Part shown: positions 23,191 through 30,896 of the stretch, in pieces
Layout of the letters: every line of letters begins with the position of its first letter
Numbering within the stretch: position 1 is the first letter of the stretch
From: Phenylobacterium sp.
GTDB lineage: Bacteria; Pseudomonadota; Alphaproteobacteria; Caulobacterales; Caulobacteraceae
DNA length: 64,000 bases
Direction: 5' to 3'
NCBI GenBank assembly: GCA_018001015.1
Contig: JAGNIV010000008.1
Location: 81,232-145,231, forward strand
The notes under the pieces: model-generated
What the model was told of the DNA's origin: nothing
The model's input: only the letters and a program-made list of their open reading frames with translations
The model's database searches: none
Translations under genes and position numbers: made by a program

Positions 23191-24729
23191 ATGAGACCTG
23201 CTGTGCTCGTACTGGCCCTGATCGCTCTGGTGGCCGCCCCGGCATCGGCACAGATGGCCTCGCCCGCCAAGCTGCAGGGCGTCTATGAACGCCTCTGCAC
23301 CGGCTCCGGCCCCGCCAGCCCCGCCACCTGCGCGGCGATGCGGCGGGACATGGACGCCGCAGGCCCTTCGGTGTCCCAGGGCTGGCTTGGGTTCACGCCG
23401 GGCAAGGTCAGTGACGGGCTCGCCGGCGCCTATGTCTACAGCGTGTGGCCTGGCGGACCCGCCGAAGCCGCGGGGATCCGACCCGGAGATCGCGTGATCG
23501 CGGTGAACGGAAGGACGGTTAGCGACGGCACCACGGTGAAAGCGGCTCTCGAGGGCGCGGAGGCTGGACGGCGCGTCACTCTTAAGCTGATGCGCGGCAC
23601 CATAACCCGTGACGTCCCTGTCACCTTGGGCGTCACCCCTGTCCTGGGCCCGACCCTGAATGCGTCCCGAAAGGACAGGAAGCCTGGCTCATTCTGGCGT
23701 CAAACGGCCCCAACTCTCGACACGATTCGCCTGGGTGAGGTGATGCAGGGTCTTCTCGAAAGCAGCGACGGCGAGACGGTCCATGGCTGGGGTTGGCGCG
23801 CGGACTGCCTGGAAATTTCCACGCCTGCGGAAACACAAAACCTGCGTGTGCGGGTCACGGGAACGGGCTCGCCGATGTGGGTGATGATCCAATACGACAG
23901 CTGTGGCGAAGGCCCCTCCTACTCACCGGGCACGCATCTTGATATCTCCGGAGTCTCTGAGTTTGAACTTGCCGCCGTCGCAGGTCGCCGTACGTTTCTC
24001 TATATCCCAGGCAAACCATCACCCCAGCCGTACTACATCTATGTACGAGAACAGACGCCGCTGGAGACGGTCGCCTTCCGCGAAAGGTTGCGACAGGCCG
24101 CGGTAATCGAGCAGCAGCGTCGGGCGAATGAGGCCCGGGCGGCTGAGGACCGCGCCGAGATGTTCGATCTTCTGATGCAGGGCACCGTCGCCGTCGGGCA
24201 GGGCTATGCGGCCGGGATGCAGGAGGCCAACGAGGCCAACGCCCGGTCCCAGGCCATCATCGACCAGGCCGCCGCCGCCGATCGGCGATACCTTGAGACT
24301 CAACGAGCGGCCGAGCTGGCGCGGCAGGCGGCGTCCCGCCCCCAGGCCGGGACGCCTGTTCAGCAAGGCCAAGCGCCGGTGCGTCGAGCGCCGCCGACAG
24401 CGGCCGCGGCGCCCCCGGCGCCCGCCCAGAGACAAGCCGCATCTAGCGTTTCAAAGCCGACGTCCGCGACACCAGCCGGTGCGGGCGCCGCGCGTGACTG
24501 CAAGAAGGTTAGCCAGGTCCGCTACATCGACTATGACTCCAACCAAAGCATGGCCCATGCTCGGGAGACCACCGAAGGGCGGTACGCCGCCATGTGCAGC
24601 CGGGCAGGCTGGTCTTGCGGCGCGATCTCCTGCAAGCAGGAGAAATGGGGATCTCGCTGGCTCTATAGCTGTTCTGCCCCCGCCCGCGAGGAAGTCACCT
24701 TCTGCGACTCGAAGGTTTCATCGGAGTGA
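23191..24729 (+). CDS. Exported PDZ protein with micro-domain and PPC-like domain, paralog 2
   Basis: A 512-residue paralog whose ATG follows the previous stop with no gap. The architecture is the same: signal peptide 1-20, micro-domain (Y32 to D53), PDZ about 64-147 (SVWPGGPAEAAGIRPGDRVIAVNG), PPC-like domain (TIRLGEVMQGLLE to PYYIYVREQ), helical Ala-rich stretch, and Pro/Ala linker. The C-terminal domain is different: seven cysteines (DCKKVSQVRY, MCSRAGWSCGAISCKQ, YSCSA, TFCDSK), probably a disulfide-rich fold. DNA of the signal and micro-domain segment is identical to paralog 1 over 88 bases, while the PDZ and PPC regions have diverged strongly. This suggests fast change or exchange in the middle and end. 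Confidence 0.7.
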   Translation: MRPAVLVLALIALVAAPASAQMASPAKLQGVYERLCTGSGPASPATCAAMRRDMDAAGPSVSQGWLGFTPGKVSDGLAGAYVYSVWPGGPAEAAGIRPGDRVIAVNGRTVSDGTTVKAALEGAEAGRRVTLKLMRGTITRDVPVTLGVTPVLGPTLNASRKDRKPGSFWRQTAPTLDTIRLGEVMQGLLESSDGETVHGWGWRADCLEISTPAETQNLRVRVTGTGSPMWVMIQYDSCGEGPSYSPGTHLDISGVSEFELAAVAGRRTFLYIPGKPSPQPYYIYVREQTPLETVAFRERLRQAAVIEQQRRANEARAAEDRAEMFDLLMQGTVAVGQGYAAGMQEANEANARSQAIIDQAAAADRRYLETQRAAELARQAASRPQAGTPVQQGQAPVRRAPPTAAAAPPAPAQRQAASSVSKPTSATPAGAGAARDCKKVSQVRYIDYDSNQSMAHARETTEGRYAAMCSRAGWSCGAISCKQEKWGSRWLYSCSAPAREEVTFCDSKVSSE

Positions 24730-24827
24730 GGATCTAAGAGCCGCGCGAACCCAGACCAGCGGCGGATCGACTGAACCACCCTTAAAGACAGGGATGAGTT
24801 GTTGTCGCAGTGGGCCAGCCGTCTGAG

Positions 24828-24845
24828 GCCCCCTTGAGAGGGGGC
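24828..24845 (-). terminator. Hairpin downstream of rraA
   Basis: GCCCCCT (24828-24834) and AGGGGGC (24839-24845) form a 7-bp stem with a TGAG loop, 53 bases beyond the rraA stop on its own strand. No T-run follows. A weaker version of this hairpin (CCCTGAAGGGG) stands at the matching place in the left repeat. Confidence 0.4.
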
Positions 24846-24850
24846 TCACA

Positions 24851-24928
24851 GAGCGAGGGCGGAACCTACTCCTCGCGCCTTGCGGCCTGGGCCAGGCCTC
24901 AGTCCTCGGCGGGGAGCACCACGACGCC
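24851..24928. repeat. Right direct repeat, including the true rraA 3' end
   Basis: This is the partner of 20809-20899: 21 identical bases at 24851-24871 and 30 at 24899-24928, separated here by 27 rather than 40 bases. The 30-base block is the genuine last nine codons and stop of rraA. The two copies bracket the three-gene cassette, 4,029 bases apart. Confidence 0.8.
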
Positions 24929-25396
24929 GTCCGGATCGGCGTGCAGGACGTCGCCGGGGACGAAGACCACGCCGCCGAAGGCCACCGGGGTGTCCACCAC
25001 GCCCTCGCCGCGCTTGACGCTGCGGATCGGGACCGAACCCAGGGCCTTCACGCCGATATCCAGCGTCTCCAGGATCGGGGTGTCGCGGACGGCGCCGTAG
25101 ACCACGACACCCGCCCAGCCGTTCTTCACCCCGTCGGCGGCGAGCACGTCGCCCACCAGGGCCTTGGCCAGGGAGCCGCCGCCGTCCACCACCAGGACGC
25201 AGCCCTCGCCGGGTTCGGCCAGGGTGGCCTTCACCAGGGAATTGTCCTCCCGGCAACGGACGGTGCGGATCGGGCCGGAGAAGGCCTTGCGGCCGCCGTA
25301 GTCGCGGAACTGGACGAGGCAGACCTCGACCTCGTCCTCGTGGTCGTCGCAGAGGTCGGCGACGCTGCGGGCGGGCTTCTGGGCGGGATTGTTCAT
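24899..25396 (-). CDS. RraA-like protein (oxaloacetate decarboxylase/HMG aldolase or RNase E inhibitor family)
   Basis: A 165-residue RraA-fold protein: SVADLCDDHEDEVEVC start, AFSGPIRTVRC, EDNSLVKATL, VLVVDGGGSLAKALVGD (the glycine-rich binding loop), GAVRDTPIL and a VVVLPAED end. Members either inhibit RNase E or act as metal-dependent aldolases or decarboxylases on oxaloacetate and 4-hydroxy-4-methyl-2-oxoglutarate. The Arg-Asp pair in GAVRD is the usual catalytic feature. Its ATG overlaps the stop of the acyl-CoA synthetase gene (ATGA), tying it to acyl-CoA metabolism and favouring an enzymatic role. The 3' end is duplicated at 20870-20899. Confidence 0.85.
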   Translation of the reverse strand: MNNPAQKPARSVADLCDDHEDEVEVCLVQFRDYGGRKAFSGPIRTVRCREDNSLVKATLAEPGEGCVLVVDGGGSLAKALVGDVLAADGVKNGWAGVVVYGAVRDTPILETLDIGVKALGSVPIRSVKRGEGVVDTPVAFGGVVFVPGDVLHADPDGVVVLPAED

Positions 25397-26943
25397 GCGG
25401 TGAGCGCCACACCCTTGTAGTCGTCCCGAAGCTCGCGCTTCAGCACCTTGCCGATATGGCTGCGGGGCAGGCTGTCCACCAGCAGCAGGTCGGCCAGGCG
25501 CTGGGTCTTGCCCAGCCGGCCGTTGACCCAGGCCTTCAGCTCGTCGGCGGTGATCTTGGCGCCGGGCTTCAGCGCGATGAAGCCCACCGGGGTCTCGCCC
25601 CACTTGTTGGAATTGACCCCCACCACGGCGGCCTCCAGCACCTCGGGGTGCTGGATGATCTCGGCCTCCAGGTCGGAGGGATAGATGTTGAAGCCGCCGG
25701 AGATGATCATGTCCTTCTTGCGGTCCATGAGCGTCAGGAAGCCGTCGGCGTCGAACACGCCGACATCGCCGGTACGGATGTAGCGGAGGCCCTCGGGGCT
25801 GTACCACTCGGCCTCGGAGGTCTTGCCCGGCTGGTTATGGTAGCCGACCATCATGGCGCCCGAGCGGCCGACGACCTCGCCGATCTTGCCCTGGGGCACC
25901 TCCTTGAGGTCTTCGTCGATCAGCCGGATGTCGTGGCCCGGCAGGGGGCGGCCGACGGTGTGCAGCTTGTCGGGGAATTCGTGGGCCGCCAGGCCGCAGG
26001 AGCCGCCGCCCTCGGTCATGCCGTAATACTCGATCAGGCCGCCGGGCCAGCGCTTCAGCACGTCGGCCTTCAGGGCCGCGGCGAAGGGGGCGCTGGTGGA
26101 GAACTTCATCACGTAGCTGGAGAGGTCGTAGCTGTCGAAGTCCGGCCGCTCCATCAGGCGGCGGTACTGCACCGGCACCAGCATGGCGTGGGTGGCGCGG
26201 TGTTGCTGCGACAGCTTCAGGAACTGCTCGGCGTCGAACTTGGGCATCAGCACCGCCGTGCCGCCGTTGGAGAGGGTCGGCAGGAAGGAGACGAGCGTGG
26301 TGTTGGAATAGAGCGGAGTGGAGATCATGGTCACCGCGTCCTCGCGGTAGACGCCGCGCCGGATCTGGCCCCAGCGCATCTGGTGCGGCTGGACGATGCC
26401 CTTGGGCGTGCCGGTGGTGCCCGACGAATAGATGATGTTGAAGGCCTGGTCCGGGGTGACGGTCACCGGCTTGGGCTTGGAACCTTCCGGGGCCAGCCAC
26501 TCGAGCAGGGGAATGCCGGCGTCGGAGCCGTCCAGGGCGACCCGTTGGGCGGTGATCTGATCGGCGACACCGGCGAGCGCGTCGGACACGCCCTTGTCCA
26601 GGAAGAAGACCTTGGCCCCGCAGTCCTTGAGCATGACCACCAGGCTTTCGGGGGTGGACGAGGGCGCCAGGGGCGCGACGGCCGCGCCGGCCCGCAGGAT
26701 GCCGAAGAAGGTGGCGCCATATTCCACCGAGCTGGTGGCGCAGACCGCGGCGACGCCCTGGTTCTCAACGCCCTCGCGCTGCAGCGCCGTGGCCATGCGG
26801 TCCATGAAGGCGTCGAGCTGGCCGTAGGTCATGGTGGACCTGGCGTCCACCAGGGCGGGCTTGCCGGCGCGTTCCTTGGCCTGTTCGCCGATCACCTCGG
26901 CCAGCGTCCCGAAGTCCTGGCTCAGCATCTGTTCGACGGACAT
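25393..26943 (-). CDS. AMP-forming acyl-CoA synthetase/ligase
   Basis: A 516-residue adenylate-forming enzyme. The P-loop-like YSSGTTGTPKG stands near residue 167, IEYYGMTEGGG and the A8 hinge ISGGFNIYPSDLEAEI follow, and the catalytic lysine lies in PRSHIGKVLKRELR near the C-terminus. It activates a carboxylic acid as acyl-AMP and passes it to CoA. The ATG at 26943 has GGGGAG upstream. It is first in a leftward operon with rraA-like and divergent from a second synthetase across a 206-base shared promoter region. Substrate class (fatty, aromatic or terpenoid acid) cannot be fixed. Confidence 0.88.
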   Translation of the reverse strand: MSVEQMLSQDFGTLAEVIGEQAKERAGKPALVDARSTMTYGQLDAFMDRMATALQREGVENQGVAAVCATSSVEYGATFFGILRAGAAVAPLAPSSTPESLVVMLKDCGAKVFFLDKGVSDALAGVADQITAQRVALDGSDAGIPLLEWLAPEGSKPKPVTVTPDQAFNIIYSSGTTGTPKGIVQPHQMRWGQIRRGVYREDAVTMISTPLYSNTTLVSFLPTLSNGGTAVLMPKFDAEQFLKLSQQHRATHAMLVPVQYRRLMERPDFDSYDLSSYVMKFSTSAPFAAALKADVLKRWPGGLIEYYGMTEGGGSCGLAAHEFPDKLHTVGRPLPGHDIRLIDEDLKEVPQGKIGEVVGRSGAMMVGYHNQPGKTSEAEWYSPEGLRYIRTGDVGVFDADGFLTLMDRKKDMIISGGFNIYPSDLEAEIIQHPEVLEAAVVGVNSNKWGETPVGFIALKPGAKITADELKAWVNGRLGKTQRLADLLLVDSLPRSHIGKVLKRELRDDYKGVALTA

Positions 26944-27149
26944 CGACCGCTCCCCTACCAAATGTTCAAATTTTATCGGCTCGTCTTAGCCGCAAGGGCG
27001 CGGCGGCGACAATCCGAATATGGCGCTTGCCGAAACGATCTTCCGCGAGGGAAACTGATGGCGACCCCGCAGCATAGGCAGGGCCCATACCTCTTCATGC
27101 GGCGCCCGAAATTCAATCGGGCCAAATTCATTTGGGACGACACATAATT

Positions 27150-28631
27150 ATGGCCGACGAGATGATTTCCCTCGGCGCGAAGCTCAAGGCCTTCGCCCAA
27201 TCCCAGCCCGACGCGCCAGCGGTGACCTGCGGCGATGTCACCCTCTCCTACTCCCAGTTCCACAAGCTGACCAACCGCGCCGCCCGCGGGCTGCTGGCCT
27301 ATGGGGTCAAGCACGGGGACCTGGTGACCCTGGGCCTGCCCAACTCCACCGACTTCGCCGTCGCCTGCTGGGCCATGTGGAAGATCGGCGCGACGCCGCA
27401 GCCTGTGGCCTTCCGCCTGCCCCAGGCCGAGCTGGAGGCGATCATGGAGCTGGCCAAGACCCCGGTGGTGATCGCGCAGTTCGAGGCCAAGATCGACCGG
27501 CCGCTGCTGAAGATCGCCGACCTGCTGGCCAGGAGCGACGACGACAGCGACCTGCCCGACGCCACGTCCCCGGTTTCGAAAGCGCCGACGTCGGGAGGCT
27601 CCACGGGCCGGCCGAAGCTGATCCTGTCGGGCCAGCCCGGCGTGACGATGAAGGAGACACCGGCGGTCGGCGGCTGGCAGCTCACCTCGCAATCCATCGC
27701 GGTCCTGCCCGCGCCGCTCTACCACAACGCCGGCTTCGGCATGATGATGAGCGTGCTGAACCTGGGCGCGCACCTGATCGTCCTGCCGCGCTTCGATCCC
27801 GAAGGCACGCTGGCCGAGATCGAGAGACGCCGCGCCACCTGGATCTACATGGTGCCGACCATGATGAACCGCATCTGGCATCTGCCGGAGGAGGTCCGCA
27901 CCAAGTACGACCTGAGCTCGCTGAAGACCCTCTGGCACCTGGCGGCGCCCTGCCCGCCCTGGCTGAAGGAGGCCTTCATCCTCTGGCTGGGCGGCGAGGT
28001 GATCCAGGAGCTCTACGCCGGCACCGAGGCCCAGGCCTCCACGGTGATCTCGGGCACAGAGTGGATGGAACACCGCGGCTCGGTGGGCAAGGTGCGGATG
28101 GGCGAGATGGTGGCCTTCGACGACGACGGCAATCAACTGCCGCCCCGCGAGATCGGCGAGATCTACATGCGCCGGCCCGAGGGCATGGCCCCCAGCTACA
28201 AGTACCTGGGCGCGACAGCCAAGGTGCTGCCCGGCGGCTGGGAGAGCCTCGGCGACATCGGCTGGTTCGACGAGGACGGCTATCTCTACCTGGCCGACCG
28301 GCGCACCGACATGATCCTGGTGGGGGGCTCCAACGTCTATCCCGCCGAGATCGAGGCCGCCCTGGAGGAGCATGACAGCGTGCAGTCCGTCGCTGTCATC
28401 GGCATTCCCGACGACGACCTGGGCGCCAAGATCCACGCCATCGTCCAGACCCGCGGCGTCGGCGACGAGGCGGCTTTGCGCGAGTATCTGAAGACCAAGC
28501 TCGTCACCTACAAGCAGCCGCGCACCTATGAGTTCGTGGACGAGCCCCTGCGCGACGACGCCGGCAAGGTGCGCCGCACCGCCCTGCGCGACGCCCGGAT
28601 CGCCAAGCTGAAGGAAGGCCAGCCGGCCTGA
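27150..28631 (+). CDS. AMP-forming acyl-CoA synthetase, second copy
   Basis: A 493-residue adenylate-forming enzyme only distantly similar to its divergent neighbour. The ATP loop is altered (PTSGGSTGRPK rather than SSGTTGTPKG); the other motifs are intact: ELYAGTEAQ, DIGWFDEDGYLYLADRRTDMI, GGSNVYPAEIEAAL and the lysine loop DDAGKVRRTAL. The ATG at 27150 is used; the upstream TTG (27132) lacks a ribosome-binding site. It leads into a thiolase-like gene 114 bases downstream, which suggests that it supplies the acyl-CoA used by that pathway. Confidence 0.86.
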   Translation: MADEMISLGAKLKAFAQSQPDAPAVTCGDVTLSYSQFHKLTNRAARGLLAYGVKHGDLVTLGLPNSTDFAVACWAMWKIGATPQPVAFRLPQAELEAIMELAKTPVVIAQFEAKIDRPLLKIADLLARSDDDSDLPDATSPVSKAPTSGGSTGRPKLILSGQPGVTMKETPAVGGWQLTSQSIAVLPAPLYHNAGFGMMMSVLNLGAHLIVLPRFDPEGTLAEIERRRATWIYMVPTMMNRIWHLPEEVRTKYDLSSLKTLWHLAAPCPPWLKEAFILWLGGEVIQELYAGTEAQASTVISGTEWMEHRGSVGKVRMGEMVAFDDDGNQLPPREIGEIYMRRPEGMAPSYKYLGATAKVLPGGWESLGDIGWFDEDGYLYLADRRTDMILVGGSNVYPAEIEAALEEHDSVQSVAVIGIPDDDLGAKIHAIVQTRGVGDEAALREYLKTKLVTYKQPRTYEFVDEPLRDDAGKVRRTALRDARIAKLKEGQPA

Positions 28632-28642
28632 CGTTCACCCCA

Positions 28643-28660
28643 CTCCTGCTTCGCAGGGAG
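28643..28660. repeat. Small hairpin between synthetase and thiolase-like genes
   Basis: CTCCTGC (28643-28649) pairs with GCAGGGAG (28653-28660) apart from one extra base. It may be a terminator or a short dispersed repeat; the following bases are not T-rich. Confidence 0.35.
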
Positions 28661-28745
28661 AGGCCGAGACCGCACTTCCGCTCCCCGGCGCGCCGGGCTA
28701 AGCCAACCGCCATTCATTAGAAGACGAATTTGAGGAAGGGGATCG

Positions 28746-29933
28746 ATGAGTATTAAGGGCAAGGCCTACATCATGGGGGCCTATGAGCACCCCACCCGGG
28801 ATGCTCCCGACAAGTCGACGCCGCAGCTGCACGCCGAATGCGCCAAGGGCGCCCTGGCCGACGCGGGCCTGACCAAGGACGATATCGACGGCTACTTCTG
28901 CGCCGGCGACGCGCCGGGATTCGGCGGCATGTCCATGGTCGACTACATGGGCCTCAAGAACGTCCGCCACATGGATTCCACCGAGACCGGCGGCTCGTCC
29001 TACCTGCTGCACGTCGGCCACGCGGCCCAGGCGATCGCGGCGGGAAAGTGCACCGTGGCGCTCATCACGCTCGCCGGGCGTCCCCGGCAGAACAAGTTCT
29101 TCCCCGGCGGCGGCGGCGGTCGTCCCGGTCAGCTCACCGACGGCGCGCCGGAAGCCGGCTTCGAGAACATCTACGGCGGCTCGACCCACAACACCTACGG
29201 CATGTGCGCCATGCGCCACATGTACGAATACGGCACCACCAGCGAGCAACTGGCCTGGATCAAGGTCGCCGCCAGCCACCATGCCCAGTACAATGAGCAC
29301 GCCTTCCTGAAGGACGTGGTCACCGTCGAGCAGGTGGTGAACTCGCGCATGATCTCCGACCCGCTGCACCTGCTGGACTGCTGCGTCGTCACCGACGGCG
29401 GCGGCGCCCTGATCGTCACCAGCCCGGAAGTCGCCAAGAGCCTGAAACGGCCCCTGGTGAAGGTGATCGGCGCCGGCGAGGCCCCCAAGGGGCCGCGCGG
29501 CGGCAAGGACTTGGACCTCACCCACTCCGGCGCCCTGTGGTCTGGCCCCATCGCCTTCGAGGAGGCCGGCGTCACCCCGCAGGACATGAAGTACGCCTCG
29601 ATCTACGACAGCTTCACCATCACGGTGCTGATGCAGCTCGAGGACCTGGGCTTCTGCAAGAAGGGCGAGGGCGGCAAGTTCGTCTCCGACGGCAACCTGA
29701 TCTCCGGCGTCGGCAAGCTGCCCTTCAACACCGACGGCGGCGGGCTGTGCAACAACCACCCCACCAACCGCGGCGGCATCACCAAGGTGATCGAGGCGGT
29801 GCGCCAGCTGCGCGGCGAAGCTCACCCCAAGGTCCAGGTTCCCAATTGCGACCTGGCCCTGGCCCACGGCACGGGCGGATCGCTCGGCACCCGCCACGGC
29901 GCGGGCACCGTCATCATGGAACGGGAGGCTTAG
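28746..29933 (+). CDS. Thiolase-fold protein lacking the nucleophilic cysteine (Ltp/SCP-x-like)
   Basis: A 395-residue thiolase-superfamily protein. Where thiolases carry C-x-S-G before the long helix, this one has STETGGSSYLLHVGHAAQAI (Gly/Ser at about 82-85), so the classic acyl-enzyme cysteine is absent. The NNHPTNRGG and AHGTGGSLGTRHGAG segments keep the C-terminal thiolase loops. Cysteine-less members that pair with a DUF35 protein include the Ltp2-type aldolases, which split beta-hydroxyacyl-CoAs in sterol side-chain breakdown. The next gene, one base away, is such a DUF35 protein. A retro-aldolase role is inferred; a lipid-transfer or non-condensing role is also possible. Confidence 0.85.
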   Translation: MSIKGKAYIMGAYEHPTRDAPDKSTPQLHAECAKGALADAGLTKDDIDGYFCAGDAPGFGGMSMVDYMGLKNVRHMDSTETGGSSYLLHVGHAAQAIAAGKCTVALITLAGRPRQNKFFPGGGGGRPGQLTDGAPEAGFENIYGGSTHNTYGMCAMRHMYEYGTTSEQLAWIKVAASHHAQYNEHAFLKDVVTVEQVVNSRMISDPLHLLDCCVVTDGGGALIVTSPEVAKSLKRPLVKVIGAGEAPKGPRGGKDLDLTHSGALWSGPIAFEEAGVTPQDMKYASIYDSFTITVLMQLEDLGFCKKGEGGKFVSDGNLISGVGKLPFNTDGGGLCNNHPTNRGGITKVIEAVRQLRGEAHPKVQVPNCDLALAHGTGGSLGTRHGAGTVIMEREA

Positions 29934-29934
29934 G

Positions 29935-30348
29935 ATGAGCGACGTTCAAGACAAGCCGGCCGAGGGCCGCAAGATCCCGGCCCCGGCCGTGACCATCGAG
30001 AGCAAGCCCTTCTGGGACGCCGCCGCAGAGGGCAAGTTCCTGATCAAGCGCTGCAACGCCTGTGGTGAACCCCACTGGTATCCGCGCGCGCTTTGCCCCT
30101 TCTGCTTCTCCGACGACACCGTCTGGGAAGAGAGCCCCGGCGAAGGGGTGATCTACACCTACTCCACCATGCACCGCTCGCCGACCGGCCCCTACGCCAT
30201 CGGCTATGTCACCCTCAATGAGGGGCCGGCGGTGTTGACCAACTTCGTGGACTGCGACCTCTCCACGCTGGCTATCGGCCAGAAGGTGAAGGTGAAGTTC
30301 CAGGCGACCGAAGGCGGCCCGCCCGTCCCGGTGTTCTCGCCGGTCTAA
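29935..30348 (+). CDS. DUF35 OB-fold Zn-ribbon protein, partner of the thiolase-like enzyme
   Basis: A 137-residue protein with an N-terminal helix (IESKPFWDAAAEGKF), a zinc ribbon with Cys40-x2-Cys43 and Cys54-x2-Cys57, and an OB-fold to the end (GVIYTYSTMHRSPTGPYAIGYVTL). DUF35 proteins bind acyl-CoA and activate thiolase-like partners. It starts one base after the upstream stop, so the two subunits are made together. Its stop overlaps that of the convergent kinase-like gene (CTAA). Confidence 0.92.
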   Translation: MSDVQDKPAEGRKIPAPAVTIESKPFWDAAAEGKFLIKRCNACGEPHWYPRALCPFCFSDDTVWEESPGEGVIYTYSTMHRSPTGPYAIGYVTLNEGPAVLTNFVDCDLSTLAIGQKVKVKFQATEGGPPVPVFSPV

Positions 30349-30896
30349 CCGGGGACAGCCTCGCGACCGAGCCGCTGGACCAGCGGCTCGGCTTCGCGGG
30401 GGTGGCGCAGGCGCATCACGGCCAGGTGCGCCAGGCGCGGATTGGCGAAGGCTTCCTCGTAGCGCGCCCGGCGGCGATGGAATGTGCGCCAGGCCCAAAG
30501 CACGGGATGGTCCGGATCGCGCCACTGAGCGAAGGTCTCGCGGTTACCGCTGCCCGCCCAGATTTCCTCTCTCGTCCAGGCCCGCCGGAACGAGCGGGTG
30601 ATCACCCGCCACATGATGATCGGCCGCTCATAATCCAGCCAGACGACGTGGGTGGCGCGCGCCAGGATGGCCGGCAGCACCGCGCTGTAATTGCCGTCGG
30701 TGACCCAAGCCTCGACGGCGATGGCGGCGGTCACCTCGTTCTTGAAGGCCTGGGGATCGTCGGTGCTCAGCGCCTTCCAGCCCGGCCGCCAGTTGATGGC
30801 GTCCAGTTCAATGGCCGGCAGGTTCAAGGTGACGCCCAGGCGTTTGGCCAGGGTCGACTTGCCCGATCCCGAACTGCCGATCACCGCGATCCGCAT
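30345..30896 (-). CDS. P-loop kinase-like protein (FlaR / adenylate kinase-like family)
   Basis: A 183-residue small P-loop protein with Walker A GSSGSGKST at residues 7-15 and a lid-like arginine-rich segment (VITRSFRRAWTREEIW). It resembles proteins annotated as DNA topology modulation protein FlaR, which belong to the adenylate kinase-like group; the true substrate is unknown. Its ATG shares one base with the CaiB stop (TGATG), so it is coupled to the CoA transferase gene, although a link to acyl-CoA metabolism is not evident. Confidence 0.8.
   Translation of the reverse strand: MRIAVIGSSGSGKSTLAKRLGVTLNLPAIELDAINWRPGWKALSTDDPQAFKNEVTAAIAVEAWVTDGNYSAVLPAILARATHVVWLDYERPIIMWRVITRSFRRAWTREEIWAGSGNRETFAQWRDPDHPVLWAWRTFHRRRARYEEAFANPRLAHLAVMRLRHPREAEPLVQRLGREAVPG

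Noticed and set aside
25456-27147. Plus-strand open frame opposite the first acyl-CoA synthetase
   Set aside because: The minus strand carries all adenylate-forming motifs; the plus frame has no recognisable content.
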